From Clostridium thermopalmarium DSM 5974 (lineage in GTDB: Bacteria; Bacillota; Clostridia; Clostridiales; Clostridiaceae), in the NCBI RefSeq assembly GCF_002995795.1, contig NZ_PVXN01000008.1, forward strand, positions 1-41,579: 41,579 nt of DNA, written 5' to 3'. The position numbers and the translations under genes were made by a program. Position 1 is the first letter of the stretch, and each line of letters starts with the position of its first letter. Below are positions 15,811 through 24,806 of the stretch, in pieces. The notes below the pieces were generated by a model that was not told the origin of the DNA, made no database searches, and saw nothing but the letters and a program-made list of their open reading frames with translations.

Positions 15811-17928
15811 ATGCTATATGTGGTTAAGAGAGACGGAAGACGAGTACAATTTGATTCTACAAAGATAACCAATGCTATAAAGGGCTCTGCGGAAGAAATA
15901 GCTTTTAACTTAAAGGAAAGTGAAGCAATAGAACTTACGCAAAAGGTTATAGAACAAATTGAAAAAAAGAAAGTGACTGAAATAACAGTAGAAGAAATTC
16001 AAAATATTGTAGAGAATGTTCTACAAGAAAATGGATGTGAAGTGATTTGGCGAACTTATTGCAACTACAGAAGAGAAAGAACAAAAATTAGAGAAAAGAA
16101 ATCAGATTTAATGAAGGTTATAGAACGTATAGGAATTGAGACAGATAGAGATAATGCAAATGTTGGAAATAACTTTAGTTCTAAACTTCTTAGAATAGCT
16201 AGTGAAGCTAATAAGTGGCATAATCTAGGAATGATGCCTAAGCATTTAGCCAAACTTCATGAAAACGGGGATTTATATTATCATGATTTGGACTCGTACA
16301 ATTTGACTATAAATTGTTTAAATATAGAAACAGGAAAAATCTTAAATAGAGGATTTAATACAGGCTATGGCACAATTCTTCCTGCAAAGAGAATAGAATC
16401 TGCTGCGGAATTATCTTGTATACTGCTTCAGAGCACACAAAATGATATGTTCGGTGGACAATCTCATGCTAATTTTGATAATGATATGGCTCCTTTTATA
16501 GGCATGAGCAGAAAAGAAATAAGGAATGAATATAAAGAGTATTTTGGAGACATAGAAAATCTAGATGAAATAGTGGAGAAAAAGCTAGAAAAAGTGGTTC
16601 GTCAAGCCATGCAGGGGATTGTATATAACTTAAACACTATGCATTCAAGAGCAGGAAGTCAGGTTCCTTTCAGTTCTATTAATCTTGGACTTCCAGAAAG
16701 CGAAGATGCAGCTATGGTAGATAGAATATTTTTAGAGGAATATGAAAAGGGTCTAGGGAAAGGAGAACAGCCTATATTCCCTAATATAATATTTAGAGTA
16801 AAAAAAGGAGTTAATAGAGAGCCGGATGATCCTTATTATTACTTATATAAACTAGCTTGTAGGGTTGCGAGCAAAAGAATGAATCCTATGTTTATGAATT
16901 TAGACGCCGATTTCAATAAGGAATATTACGATAAAGGTGTAATTGCTGCTACAATGGGATGCAGAACATATATAATGTCTAATGTAAATGGGGAGCCAGG
17001 ACCTGCAGGGCGCGGGAATATAGCTCCTACTACAATAAACTTGCCTAGAATAGGTATATTGGCAAAGGGAGATATAAATAGATTCTTCTCTTTATTAGAT
17101 AACAGATTAGAGCTTGCTAGAGAGTCATTACTCCATAGATATAGTGTACTTAAGAGATTAAAAGTAAAAGATTTGCCTTTTGTAGCTGGAGAACATTTAA
17201 TGCGTGGTTCAGAAAATTTAAGTTCAGAGGACTCTATAGAGCCAATATTAAGACAAGGTACTTGGGGAATAGGATTTATAGGTCTTGCAGAAACGCTAGT
17301 TGCTTTAGTCGGTAAACATCACGGAGAGGATAAAGAAGCTCATAAATTAGGTATTAAGATTGTTTCTCATATAAGAGAATTCTGTGATAAATATAGAGAA
17401 GTAGATAAGCTTAACTGGTCATGTTATGCAACGCCTGCAGAAGGACTTTCAGGAAAGTTTATCTTACAGGATCAAGGAGTTTTCGGAAAAATAAAAGGAG
17501 TTACAGATAAAAACTATTATACAAATAGCTATCATATTCCTGTATGGTATAAGATTTCGATTAAAGATAAGATAGATTTAGAAGCACCTTTCCATAAAAT
17601 ATGCAATGGAGGACATATAACATATATTGAAATGGACGGATATCCAGAACCAGAAGATGTAAAAGCTATAATAGACTATGCTTATAAAAACACTAATATA
17701 AGTTACATGGGAATCAATTTTCATATGAGATATTGTAGAGACTGTGGTGAAAGGATAGAGAATACTGAAACTAACTGTCCTAAATGTGGAAGTTATAATA
17801 TTCAAGGAGTATCAAGGGTTACAGGATATTTATCATTAGATGAGAGATTTGGTGCTGGAAAGGTTGCTGAACGTGCAGATAGGCTTTCTCATAATGATGA
17901 AAAACATATAAATACTTATAAAATTTAG
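15811..17928 (+). CDS. nrdD: Anaerobic (class III) ribonucleoside-triphosphate reductase
   Basis: A 705-residue glycyl-radical enzyme reducing NTPs to dNTPs without oxygen. An N-terminal ATP-cone (VVKRDGRRVQFDSTKITNAI) provides allosteric control. The central domain holds the active-site cysteines (for example MGCRTY). The C-terminus has a zinc site (CRDC...CPKC) followed by the radical-bearing RVTGYL loop and the terminal DERFGAGK region. I start at ATG 15811, which has GGAGGA 7 nt upstream; the ATG at 15787 lacks an SD and adds eight unusual residues. The activase nrdG follows 14 nt later. Confidence 0.97.
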   Translation: MLYVVKRDGRRVQFDSTKITNAIKGSAEEIAFNLKESEAIELTQKVIEQIEKKKVTEITVEEIQNIVENVLQENGCEVIWRTYCNYRRERTKIREKKSDLMKVIERIGIETDRDNANVGNNFSSKLLRIASEANKWHNLGMMPKHLAKLHENGDLYYHDLDSYNLTINCLNIETGKILNRGFNTGYGTILPAKRIESAAELSCILLQSTQNDMFGGQSHANFDNDMAPFIGMSRKEIRNEYKEYFGDIENLDEIVEKKLEKVVRQAMQGIVYNLNTMHSRAGSQVPFSSINLGLPESEDAAMVDRIFLEEYEKGLGKGEQPIFPNIIFRVKKGVNREPDDPYYYLYKLACRVASKRMNPMFMNLDADFNKEYYDKGVIAATMGCRTYIMSNVNGEPGPAGRGNIAPTTINLPRIGILAKGDINRFFSLLDNRLELARESLLHRYSVLKRLKVKDLPFVAGEHLMRGSENLSSEDSIEPILRQGTWGIGFIGLAETLVALVGKHHGEDKEAHKLGIKIVSHIREFCDKYREVDKLNWSCYATPAEGLSGKFILQDQGVFGKIKGVTDKNYYTNSYHIPVWYKISIKDKIDLEAPFHKICNGGHITYIEMDGYPEPEDVKAIIDYAYKNTNISYMGINFHMRYCRDCGERIENTETNCPKCGSYNIQGVSRVTGYLSLDERFGAGKVAERADRLSHNDEKHINTYKI

Positions 17929-17942
17929 TTGGAGTGGGTTCA

Positions 17943-18455
17943 ATGAAGTTACGTGTAGCTGGATTTCTAGATAATACTACAGTAAATGGTGAAGGATTGA
18001 GAAGTGCGGTTTTTTTATCGGGATGTAATCATAATTGTGAGGGCTGTCATAACAAGCCTATGCAGGACTTTAATTATGGAGAAGATATAGATATAAAAGA
18101 TATTATCGATAGAATACAGTCGAATATGCCTTTAATCAGAGGAGTAACCTTTTCAGGAGGAGAGCCTTTTGAGCAGGCAGATAAACTTTCCATCTTGGCA
18201 AAAGATATAAAAGATATGGGACTCAGCTTATGGTCCTATACAGGTTATACCTTTGAGGAAATTATAAACAGCGGTGATAAATACAAATTAAAACTATTGA
18301 AAATGCTAGATGTTCTCATAGACGGAAGATTTGAAAAAGACTTGGCACAAGGAGCTCATAAATATACGGGATCAAGAAATCAGAGAATTATAAATGTTAA
18401 AGAAAGTGTAGCAGCTAAAAAAGTAATTATGTGGGAGAAGATAAATAAAGTATGA
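17943..18455 (+). CDS. nrdG: Anaerobic ribonucleotide reductase activating protein
   Basis: A 170-residue radical SAM activase that installs the glycyl radical on NrdD. The CxxxCxxC cluster motif is in SGCNHNCEGCHN, and the SAM-binding TFSGGEPFEQ follows. The start ATG 17943 lies after GGAGTGGG. The GTG at 17934 overlaps that SD and is unlikely. It sits 14 nt after nrdD and is clearly co-transcribed. Confidence 0.96.
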   Translation: MKLRVAGFLDNTTVNGEGLRSAVFLSGCNHNCEGCHNKPMQDFNYGEDIDIKDIIDRIQSNMPLIRGVTFSGGEPFEQADKLSILAKDIKDMGLSLWSYTGYTFEEIINSGDKYKLKLLKMLDVLIDGRFEKDLAQGAHKYTGSRNQRIINVKESVAAKKVIMWEKINKV

Positions 18456-18510
18456 TATAGCTTAATTTTTATTATTATAGTAACTTCCCCACACTTATAT
18501 AATTAAAGTG

Positions 18511-19269
18511 TTAAATATTCGATTTAAATGGAATGACTATTCCTTTATTATTTCTGCTGCATTTTTTATGTTTAATTAGGTTTTTTATAATTGAATAGTG
18601 GCACTTGCACCACTCGTCATTAGGGTCTATTTCATAGGCCCTTTTTATTGTAATAAAAGCGTTATCATAATCTTCTAGGTCTACGTATGTTAGAGCTTTT
18701 CCTATATAAGCGTCAACCTTATTTTTTTCTAAGCTTATAGCTTTTGAATAAACTTCTAAGGCTTCTTCATGGTTGCAGCAAGCAGTTAAAAGTTCAGCTT
18801 TTTCACAGTAGGCTTCATAAAAATAAGGATTTAATTCTATACATTTATCATAGCATTCAATGGCTTCCTGTATCTGTGACAGCTGAGTTAAAATATAAGC
18901 TTTCTTATAATAGACTAAAAAATCATTTTTTCTTTGTTCTAGTACTTTGTTACAAAATTTCAGTGCTTTTGTAAAGTTACCTCTCATTGTATATATTTCT
19001 ATCATATTCATGTAGCCTCTATATGAATTAGCGTTCATTTTAAGATATTTTTTTATACACTTTTCAGCTTCTTCAATTTCAAACATTTTCATGTATGCCT
19101 CACCTTTAGTTAAATAGGTATCCGCATAGTTTATATTAAGTTCTAAAGCTTTATCAAATTTTTCAAAAGCTTCATCGATTCTATTGCTGTTAAATAATTT
19201 TTTCCCTTCTGACAGATACTTTAAAATCTTTTCTTCCAACAATTCAGCTGTTTTCACATTTTCATTCAT
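18511..19269 (-). CDS. TPR-repeat protein
   Basis: A 252-residue protein built of about six tetratricopeptide repeats from residue ~15 to ~225 (for example GKKLFNSNRIDEAFEKFDKA and YDKCIELNPYFYEAYCEKA), each with the Gly/Ala/Tyr/Pro positions of the consensus. It has no signal peptide or membrane helix. It probably mediates protein-protein contact in the cytosol, partner unknown. AGGAGGG lies 7-8 nt before ATG. It is divergent from pepV with a 228-nt shared upstream region and convergent with nrdG. Confidence 0.85.
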   Translation of the reverse strand: MNENVKTAELLEEKILKYLSEGKKLFNSNRIDEAFEKFDKALELNINYADTYLTKGEAYMKMFEIEEAEKCIKKYLKMNANSYRGYMNMIEIYTMRGNFTKALKFCNKVLEQRKNDFLVYYKKAYILTQLSQIQEAIECYDKCIELNPYFYEAYCEKAELLTACCNHEEALEVYSKAISLEKNKVDAYIGKALTYVDLEDYDNAFITIKRAYEIDPNDEWCKCHYSIIKNLIKHKKCSRNNKGIVIPFKSNI

Positions 19270-19497
19270 ATATATCCCTCCTATAATAAGGTATTATTAA
19301 CATTATTGACCTAGAACAGATTTTTAAAACCTTAAAGTTTATAAAATTATAATTATTTTTATATTGCCAAGAATAGTAAAAGAGGGTGTATAATAGGTGG
19401 TATAAAAATATATGGCTAAACTTTAAATAGAAGATTATTATTACATCGTTTTTTAAAAGAATAGTTTAGAGGTTCACTACAGGAAAGGAGATAAACA

Positions 19498-20889
19498 ATG
19501 AATATAAACAAGAAAATTGATGAATTTAAGGAAGACATAATAACATCTACTCAAGAATTGGTTAGAATTAAAAGTGTAAGAGGAGAAAGAGGAGAGAAAA
19601 CACCTTTTGGCAAAGGCCCATATGAGGCTTTAAAGTATTGCTTGGATTTATGCGACAAATTAGGCCTTAAGACTGTAAATTTAGATAATTATATAGGTTA
19701 CGCTGAGTATGGCGAAGGAGAAGATTATGTTGCTGTTTTAGGTCATGTTGATGTAGTTCCTGAGGGAGATGGATGGATTTATCCACCATATGGGGCAGAA
19801 ATTCATGATGAAAAGATATTTGGAAGAGGTACTATGGATGATAAGGGGCCAGTAATAGCGAGTATTTATGGCCTTAAAGCAATAAAGGACTTAGGGCTTA
19901 AAACTTCAAAGAAAATAAGAATTATTTTTGGTACAGATGAGGAAACGGGAAGTGGAGAAGAAATAGAATATTATTTTAAGAAAGAAAAAGCACCTGTATC
20001 AGGGTTTACTCCTGATGGAGAATATCCAATTATAAATGGGGAAAAGGGATTAACTACCTTTGATTTAGTTAAAAAACTTAATTATAAAGGTCAAGAAAAT
20101 TCTATAAAGTATATAAGAGGCGGACAAAAGGCTAATATGGTTCCAGACTATTGTGAAGCTGGAATATTAATAAATGATGCAAATATAGTTATGAATGCTG
20201 CAAAAGAGTTTGTGGATAAAACAGGTTATGATATAAGCGTTGAAGGAAAAGATGAAGTTGTAGTTGTAAAATCAAGGGGAGTATCAGCCCACGGTAGCCT
20301 TCCAGAGCTAGGAAAGAACGCTATAATGCAGCTTTTTGCTTTTCTTTCAGAATTGCCATTAGAGAATAGTGACTTATTTAGATTTATAAAGTTTATGAAT
20401 GAGCATATTGGCATGGAAGTTCACGGAGAATCTTTTGGTGTATCATTTGAAGATGAGGTTTCAGGAAAATTATCCTTCAATGTAGGAGTAATAAGGACAA
20501 ATGAGGATGAAGTAAGATTAACATTAAATCTTAGATATCCTGTAACTTGCAAATATGAAGATATGCTTGATGGATTAAACAAAACTTTAAAGGATACTGG
20601 AATTACTATAGAAAATATGTCACACCAAAAGCCGCTATATTTTCCTAAGGATCATGAAGTAATAAGAACTTTATCTAAGGTTTATGAGGAACAAACAGGA
20701 GAAAAAGCAGAGCTTCTATCCATAGGTGGAGGCACTTATGCAAAGGAAATGCCTAATATAGTTGCCTTTGGACCTATATTTCTAGGAGAAGAAGACCTTG
20801 ATCATCAAGCTAATGAATATATAAAAATAAAACATTTGATTAAAAATGCTAAAATATACGCTCATGCTATGTATGAACTTGCTAAATAG
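19498..20889 (+). CDS. pepV: M20-family dipeptidase (PepV-like)
   Basis: A 463-residue dinuclear zinc peptidase. Metal-site motifs in order are GHVDVVPEGDGW (His), GRGTMDDKGP (bridging Asp), FGTDEETGS (catalytic/metal Glu), FTPDGEYP (Asp) and a C-terminal DHQANEY (His). PepV enzymes hydrolyse dipeptides with broad specificity, including Xaa-His, in the cytosol. AAAGGAG precedes ATG. A possible promoter upstream has TTGCCA (19364-19369) and TATAAT (19389-19394) with a long 19-bp spacer. The MFS gene follows after 55 nt without a terminator and may be co-transcribed. Confidence 0.9.
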   Translation: MNINKKIDEFKEDIITSTQELVRIKSVRGERGEKTPFGKGPYEALKYCLDLCDKLGLKTVNLDNYIGYAEYGEGEDYVAVLGHVDVVPEGDGWIYPPYGAEIHDEKIFGRGTMDDKGPVIASIYGLKAIKDLGLKTSKKIRIIFGTDEETGSGEEIEYYFKKEKAPVSGFTPDGEYPIINGEKGLTTFDLVKKLNYKGQENSIKYIRGGQKANMVPDYCEAGILINDANIVMNAAKEFVDKTGYDISVEGKDEVVVVKSRGVSAHGSLPELGKNAIMQLFAFLSELPLENSDLFRFIKFMNEHIGMEVHGESFGVSFEDEVSGKLSFNVGVIRTNEDEVRLTLNLRYPVTCKYEDMLDGLNKTLKDTGITIENMSHQKPLYFPKDHEVIRTLSKVYEEQTGEKAELLSIGGGTYAKEMPNIVAFGPIFLGEEDLDHQANEYIKIKHLIKNAKIYAHAMYELAK

Positions 20890-20944
20890 GTTTAAGATTA
20901 TAAGATATATTATAGTTAACTTAAAGTATTGAAGGGGGCAATTT

Positions 20945-22213
20945 ATGGGGTTATTATATACAATAAAAGGGTATAGAAGTTTACCAAAAGACGTAATTGT
21001 ACTATTTTTTGCTAGAATTATAAACAGTATAGGAAGTTTTGTATATCCATTTTTAGCTATGTTTTTAACAGAGAGAATGGGAATGTCATCAAATAAGGTA
21101 GGACAATTTATGATGATAGCAGCTATTGGTGGAGCTTTGGGCTCTATAGTAGGAGGAAAGTTATCTGATCATATAGGTAGAAAGAAAATAATATTGGTAT
21201 TTCAAAGTATGGCTGCTATTATGTTAATACCATGTGGAGCTTTAGTAAAATCTATTTTAATACCATGGTTTTTAGTTTTATATAATTTTTTTAATGGAGC
21301 AGTACAGCCAGCAAATGCTGCTATGATTGCAGACTTAACAGATAAGAAAAATAGGCAGCAAGCTTTTTCTTTATTATATTTAGGAATAAACATAGGTGTA
21401 GCTATAGGGCCATTTATAGCAGGAATTCTTTATAAAAAGTATATTAGATGGATATTCTGGGGAGATGCCCTAACGACTGTGATATCTCTAATACTAGTTA
21501 CAATACTGGTTAAGGAAACTATACCTAGTCCATTGGAGGATAAAGAGCATATTCATAAGTATATAGATGATGAAGAGAAAAGTGAGTCCGGAAGCATATT
21601 AAGTGTCATGTTGAAAAGACCTGCTCTTTTAGTATTTTCCTTAGTATCCATAATATATTCATTTGTATATGCTCAGAGCAATTTTGCAATTCCTCTTCAG
21701 GTAAAAGCATTATTTCCAGAAGAGGGTGCGCTTATGTTTGGAACCTTGATGTCCGTTAATGCCTTTGTAGTTGTGTTTTTTACGGTGATAATTATACATT
21801 TAACAAGAAAAAACAAATCTATATTCAATATAGCATTGTCGGGAATATTCTATGCGGTTGGTTTTGGAATGCTTTATTATACGGAAAAATACATCTTCTT
21901 TATTATATCAACAATAATATGGACTACAGGAGAAATCCTTTCTGCCACAAATCAAGGAGTTTATATAGCAAATCATACACCTAGGTCACATAGAGGAAGG
22001 GTTAATTCCATAATTCCCATAATATCAGGAATAGGAAATGCTATAGGTCCTCGCGTTATGGGAGCTTATATAGAAAACAGGGAAGTAAAAGCAGCATGGC
22101 CAATTGTATTTATTTTATCAATAATAGGAGCACTTTTAATGTATGGATTATCTTTAAAAGAAGTAAAGGCTAAGTTTGGGGAAAGTGAGAAAAGATCAGT
22201 TAAGTTAACATGA
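20945..22213 (+). CDS. MFS transporter, probable drug/metabolite exporter
   Basis: A 422-residue integral membrane protein with ~12 hydrophobic segments and the MFS loop 2-3 signature GGKLSDHIGRKKI. A charged central loop (about residues 200-218, PLEDKEHIH...DDEEKSES) separates the two six-helix halves. NxGxxxGPxxxG-like sequence (GINIGVAIGPFIAG) in helix 5 resembles motif C of drug:H+ antiporters. Substrate unknown. AAGGGGGC precedes ATG. It may form a unit with pepV; if so, peptide or amino-acid export is one guess. Confidence 0.85.
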   Translation: MGLLYTIKGYRSLPKDVIVLFFARIINSIGSFVYPFLAMFLTERMGMSSNKVGQFMMIAAIGGALGSIVGGKLSDHIGRKKIILVFQSMAAIMLIPCGALVKSILIPWFLVLYNFFNGAVQPANAAMIADLTDKKNRQQAFSLLYLGINIGVAIGPFIAGILYKKYIRWIFWGDALTTVISLILVTILVKETIPSPLEDKEHIHKYIDDEEKSESGSILSVMLKRPALLVFSLVSIIYSFVYAQSNFAIPLQVKALFPEEGALMFGTLMSVNAFVVVFFTVIIIHLTRKNKSIFNIALSGIFYAVGFGMLYYTEKYIFFIISTIIWTTGEILSATNQGVYIANHTPRSHRGRVNSIIPIISGIGNAIGPRVMGAYIENREVKAAWPIVFILSIIGALLMYGLSLKEVKAKFGESEKRSVKLT

Positions 22214-22274
22214 TTTGCCTTAGTATATAACAAAAAACTTAAATGTAAATATAGTGAAAATATCCAAAAAATCT

Positions 22275-22302
22275 TTGACTTTATAAGAAAAAGTGTTAAA
22301 AT
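22275..22302 (+). promoter_or_regulatory. Promoter of the ECF S-component gene
   Basis: TTGACT (22275-22280), 16-bp spacer, TAAAAT (22297-22302). Start would be about 22309, exactly at the beginning of the closing stem of the structured leader, which supports both calls. Confidence 0.6.
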
Positions 22303-22309
22303 ATTTACA

Positions 22310-22407
22310 AAGTCGGTATTCTGATAAGAAACTGAACTAAATTTTAATTTTAAAAGTTAATAGTTAAGTTTCCGTCACTCGACTTATATCCGTAAGGGAA
22401 TAAGAAT
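22310..22407 (+). promoter_or_regulatory. Structured 5' leader, candidate riboswitch of unknown class
   Basis: Three helices can be drawn. P1 is AAGTCG (22310-22315) with CGACTT (22380-22385). P2 is GAAACTGAACTA (22328-22339) with TAGTTAAGTTTC (22361-22372), 11 pairs plus one G-A mismatch. P3 is CTTATATCC-GTAA-GGGAATAAG (22383-22404), closed by a GNRA tetraloop. P3 shares bases with P1, and CTTAT (22383-22387) could instead pair with ATAAG at 22324-22328, so alternative folds exist right before the SD GGAGGT (22408-22413). This is the arrangement of a translational switch. It does not match the FMN, TPP, THF, preQ1 or cobalamin aptamers I know. Ligand unknown. Confidence 0.5.
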
Positions 22408-22422
22408 GGAGGTATGAGATTT

Positions 22423-23007
22423 ATGGAGAGAAATTTAGTATCAACCAGGACGAAAACAAGAAAGCTTACCACATTTGCTATGTTAGCAGCAATATCAATT
22501 ATTCTAGGGTTTACACCACTAGGAATAATACCAATTCCGCCAGTAGGTGCAACAATAATGCACATACCGGTTATAATTACTGCTATACTAGAAGGCCCAG
22601 TCTTAGGAGCTTTAATGGGACTTGTATTTGGAATAATAAGTTTTGTAAATGCAATTATGAAACCAACAGTACTGTCCTTTGCAGCAATGAATCCATTAGT
22701 ATCCATAGTGCCAAGAATGCTAATAGGTATTGTTGCTTATTATGCATATGATTTAATTAAGTTAAAGAATGAAACCATAAAAGTAGGGGTTTCAGCTGCA
22801 TTAGCTACATTGATGAATACTGTTGGATTTTTAGGCATGATATACTTATTATATGCAGAACCTGCTGCAAAAGCTCTTGGTCAAAAGGTTGATACAGTAG
22901 GCAAATTCCTTTTAGTATTAGGTACAACTCATGGTTTGCCAGAAATGGGAGTTGCTGTGTTGATAACAATTCCAATAGTTTTTGCTATAAAGAAAATAAA
23001 AAGATAA
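22423..23007 (+). CDS. ECF transporter S component (substrate-binding membrane subunit)
   Basis: A 194-residue membrane protein with about six helices. The N-terminal TRKLTTFAMLAAISIILG is the ECF-module contact type (small residues in helix 1). GALMGLVFGIISF and MNPLVSIVPRMLIG fit S components of the family I associate with PanT (pantothenate uptake), but substrate assignment is uncertain. It needs a shared EcfA-A'-T module encoded elsewhere. ATG 22423 is chosen because GGAGGT ends 9 nt before it; the ATG at 22414 touches the SD. It is preceded by a structured leader and followed by a terminator, so it is monocistronic. Confidence 0.8.
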   Translation: MERNLVSTRTKTRKLTTFAMLAAISIILGFTPLGIIPIPPVGATIMHIPVIITAILEGPVLGALMGLVFGIISFVNAIMKPTVLSFAAMNPLVSIVPRMLIGIVAYYAYDLIKLKNETIKVGVSAALATLMNTVGFLGMIYLLYAEPAAKALGQKVDTVGKFLLVLGTTHGLPEMGVAVLITIPIVFAIKKIKR

Positions 23008-23026
23008 TAAATATAGGATATAGACA

Positions 23027-23066
23027 GAAAGTAGTAAAACCTTTAGGTATTTACTACTTTCGTTTT
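23027..23066 (+). terminator. Terminator of the ECF S-component gene
   Basis: GAAAGTAGTAAA (23027-23038) pairs with TTTACTACTTTC (23050-23061), with an inner ACCT/AGGT helix and a GTTTTAT tail. Confidence 0.85.
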
Positions 23067-23097
23067 ATATAAAATTCGACTTTTGGAGGCATTATAT

Positions 23098-24063
23098 ATG
23101 AAAAATGTAAAGATTACTGATATAGAAGGTATAAAAATAGGTCATGCCCAGGACTTAAAAGGGGCTACGGGGTGTACTGTAATCCTATGTGAAGAAGGAG
23201 CAGTAGCTGGAGTTGATGTAAGAGGAGGAGCTCCAGGGACTAGGGAAACAGATTTATTGAATCCTTTAAACATGATGGAGAAAATACATGCCGTTCTTCT
23301 AACTGGAGGAAGTGCTTTTGGATTAGATGCTGCTAGTGGAGTCATGAAATACTTAGAAGAGAGAGGAAAAGGCTTTGATGTAGGAGTGACGAAGGTTCCT
23401 ATAGTGTGTGGAGCTGCTTTATTTGACTTAGTTATAGGAGATTATAAGGTTAGGCCTGATAAAGATATGGGATATAAAGCGTGTATGAATGCAAGCAGCG
23501 ATGAATGTAAAGAGGGTTCTGTGGGAGCAGGAACAGGAGCTACTGTAGGTAAGATATTAGGACCTGAATTTGCTATGAAAGGTGGGATTGGAACATATAC
23601 TTTTAAAGTTGGTGAATTAATGGTAGGGGCTATAGTAGCGGTTAATTGCTTAGGAGATGTAATAGATCCTGAAAATGGAAAAATGATAGCAGGAGTATTA
23701 AGTGAAGATAAGACTAAATTAAGGAATACGGAAGATATAATGCTATCTCAATATGACAATAAGAAAAACTTGTTTAACGGAAATACTACTATAGGCGCTG
23801 TAGTAACAAATGCTAATCTTACTAAGTCAGAAATAAATAAGGTAGCATCTATGGCTCATAATGGATATGGAAGGGCTATTTATCCAGTACATACTATGCA
23901 TGATGGAGATACAATATTTTCACTTGCCACAGGTAAAGTAGAGGTTGATATAAATGTAGTAGGATTTTTAGCTGCTAGGGTCATGGAAAGAGCTATAGTT
24001 AGAGCTGTTAAAAATGCAGAAAGTATGTGCGGGTATAAGGCTTATAGAGACCTTGTTAAATAA
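23098..24063 (+). CDS. P1-family (DmpA/S58) self-processing peptidase
   Basis: A 321-residue member of the DmpA/P1 (beta-peptidyl aminopeptidase, NylC-like) superfamily. The N-terminal half begins ITDIEGIKIGHAQ and contains GGAPGTRETDLL and LLTGGSAFGLDAASGVM. The conserved autocleavage site is the GNTTIGAVVTNA segment near residue 245, where the Thr after Asn becomes the N-terminal nucleophile of the small subunit. Likely an aminopeptidase or amidase acting on unusual amide bonds; substrate unknown. I start at ATG 23098 (GGAGG 8 nt upstream) rather than the TTG at 23083, which lies inside the SD. Confidence 0.9.
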   Translation: MKNVKITDIEGIKIGHAQDLKGATGCTVILCEEGAVAGVDVRGGAPGTRETDLLNPLNMMEKIHAVLLTGGSAFGLDAASGVMKYLEERGKGFDVGVTKVPIVCGAALFDLVIGDYKVRPDKDMGYKACMNASSDECKEGSVGAGTGATVGKILGPEFAMKGGIGTYTFKVGELMVGAIVAVNCLGDVIDPENGKMIAGVLSEDKTKLRNTEDIMLSQYDNKKNLFNGNTTIGAVVTNANLTKSEINKVASMAHNGYGRAIYPVHTMHDGDTIFSLATGKVEVDINVVGFLAARVMERAIVRAVKNAESMCGYKAYRDLVK

Positions 24064-24068
24064 AAGAT

Positions 24069-24141
24069 ATTCACTCTTCTATGTTGAAATGCTTTGTTTT
24101 GTCATTTAGCATATTCAACATTTTGGAGTGAATTTCCTTTT
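24069..24141 (+). terminator. Terminator of the P1 peptidase gene
   Basis: A long hairpin: ATTCACTC (24069-24076) with GAGTGAAT (24126-24133), then TGTTGAA/TTCAACA and ATGCT/AGCAT inside, followed by TTTCCTTTTT. Confidence 0.85.
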
Positions 24142-24250
24142 TGATTACATATTATACTAGTTGGTTTAGTGTATGTTTAATAATTATATATACATATCCA
24201 AAAACAATATATACTAAAGAGATAGCCCCATAAATAACAGTAATATAAGC

Positions 24251-24286
24251 GTCTTAATTATATTCTAGGTCTTAATTATATTCTAG
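24251..24286. repeat. Perfect 18-bp tandem repeat (two copies)
   Basis: GTCTTAATTATATTCTAG occurs twice head to tail (24251-24268 and 24269-24286) without a mismatch. It lies in the gene-poor stretch 24142-24455, where I otherwise see only AT-rich sequence and no gene, RNA or promoter I would defend. Confidence 0.8.
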
Positions 24287-24455
24287 TTAATTACTATCAT
24301 TAAATTGTTCTTTATTTCTATTTAAAAAATTAAATAAAATACTAAAAATAAAAAGCATAATATCGATTATTTATAATAAAGAAGAGTAATAAAATCATTC
24401 CATACAATTTAATCTATAATAAGTGTATCTTAAAAAAGATAAGGTGATTTGAACT

Positions 24456-24723
24456 ATGAATAAATTTAGGATGAGTTTAAGCAAATTTTTTATTGATATT
24501 TTATATGATTCTGCGCTAATTGAATTGATAGAAAAAAATATTCATTTATTTAAGTAAGTTTTTTGTGGATATTTTATGCGGTTTTGCTTTAATTGAATTG
24601 ATAGAAAGAAAAATTCGTTTACATGGTTTTAAACTTACAAGCCTTACAAAATATATTATATCCACCACATCAGTTATAGTGTCAGGAATAATATTTGGTC
24701 TAATTTTTGCAATTATTTATTAA
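24456..24723 (+). pseudogene. Broken small membrane-protein gene with an internal 73-bp duplication
   Basis: An ATG at 24456 (AAGGTGA upstream) opens a 33-codon frame that stops at a TAA beginning 24555. The stretch from about 24475 repeats imperfectly 73 bp later: SKFFIDILYDSALIELIE in frame 1 and SKFFVDILCGFALIELIE in the second copy. Because 73 is not a multiple of three, the second copy is in another frame. That frame continues through KYIISTTSVIVSGIIFGLIF, a transmembrane-like helix, to TAA at 24721-24723. The simplest reading is an ancestral ~70-residue membrane peptide gene disrupted by a tandem duplication, now decaying. Confidence 0.5.
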
Positions 24724-24806
24724 TAATGCTAGAAACTGATGAAAAATGAACCATAATATATTAAAATATAACATATGGAAAATAAATATGATGAGGTGGG
24801 TTCATA

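Noticed and set aside
22310-22407. Known vitamin riboswitch (TPP, FMN, THF, preQ1, cobalamin) before the ECF S gene
   Set aside because: None of the invariant core sequences of those aptamers is present, so I report only a structured leader of unknown class.
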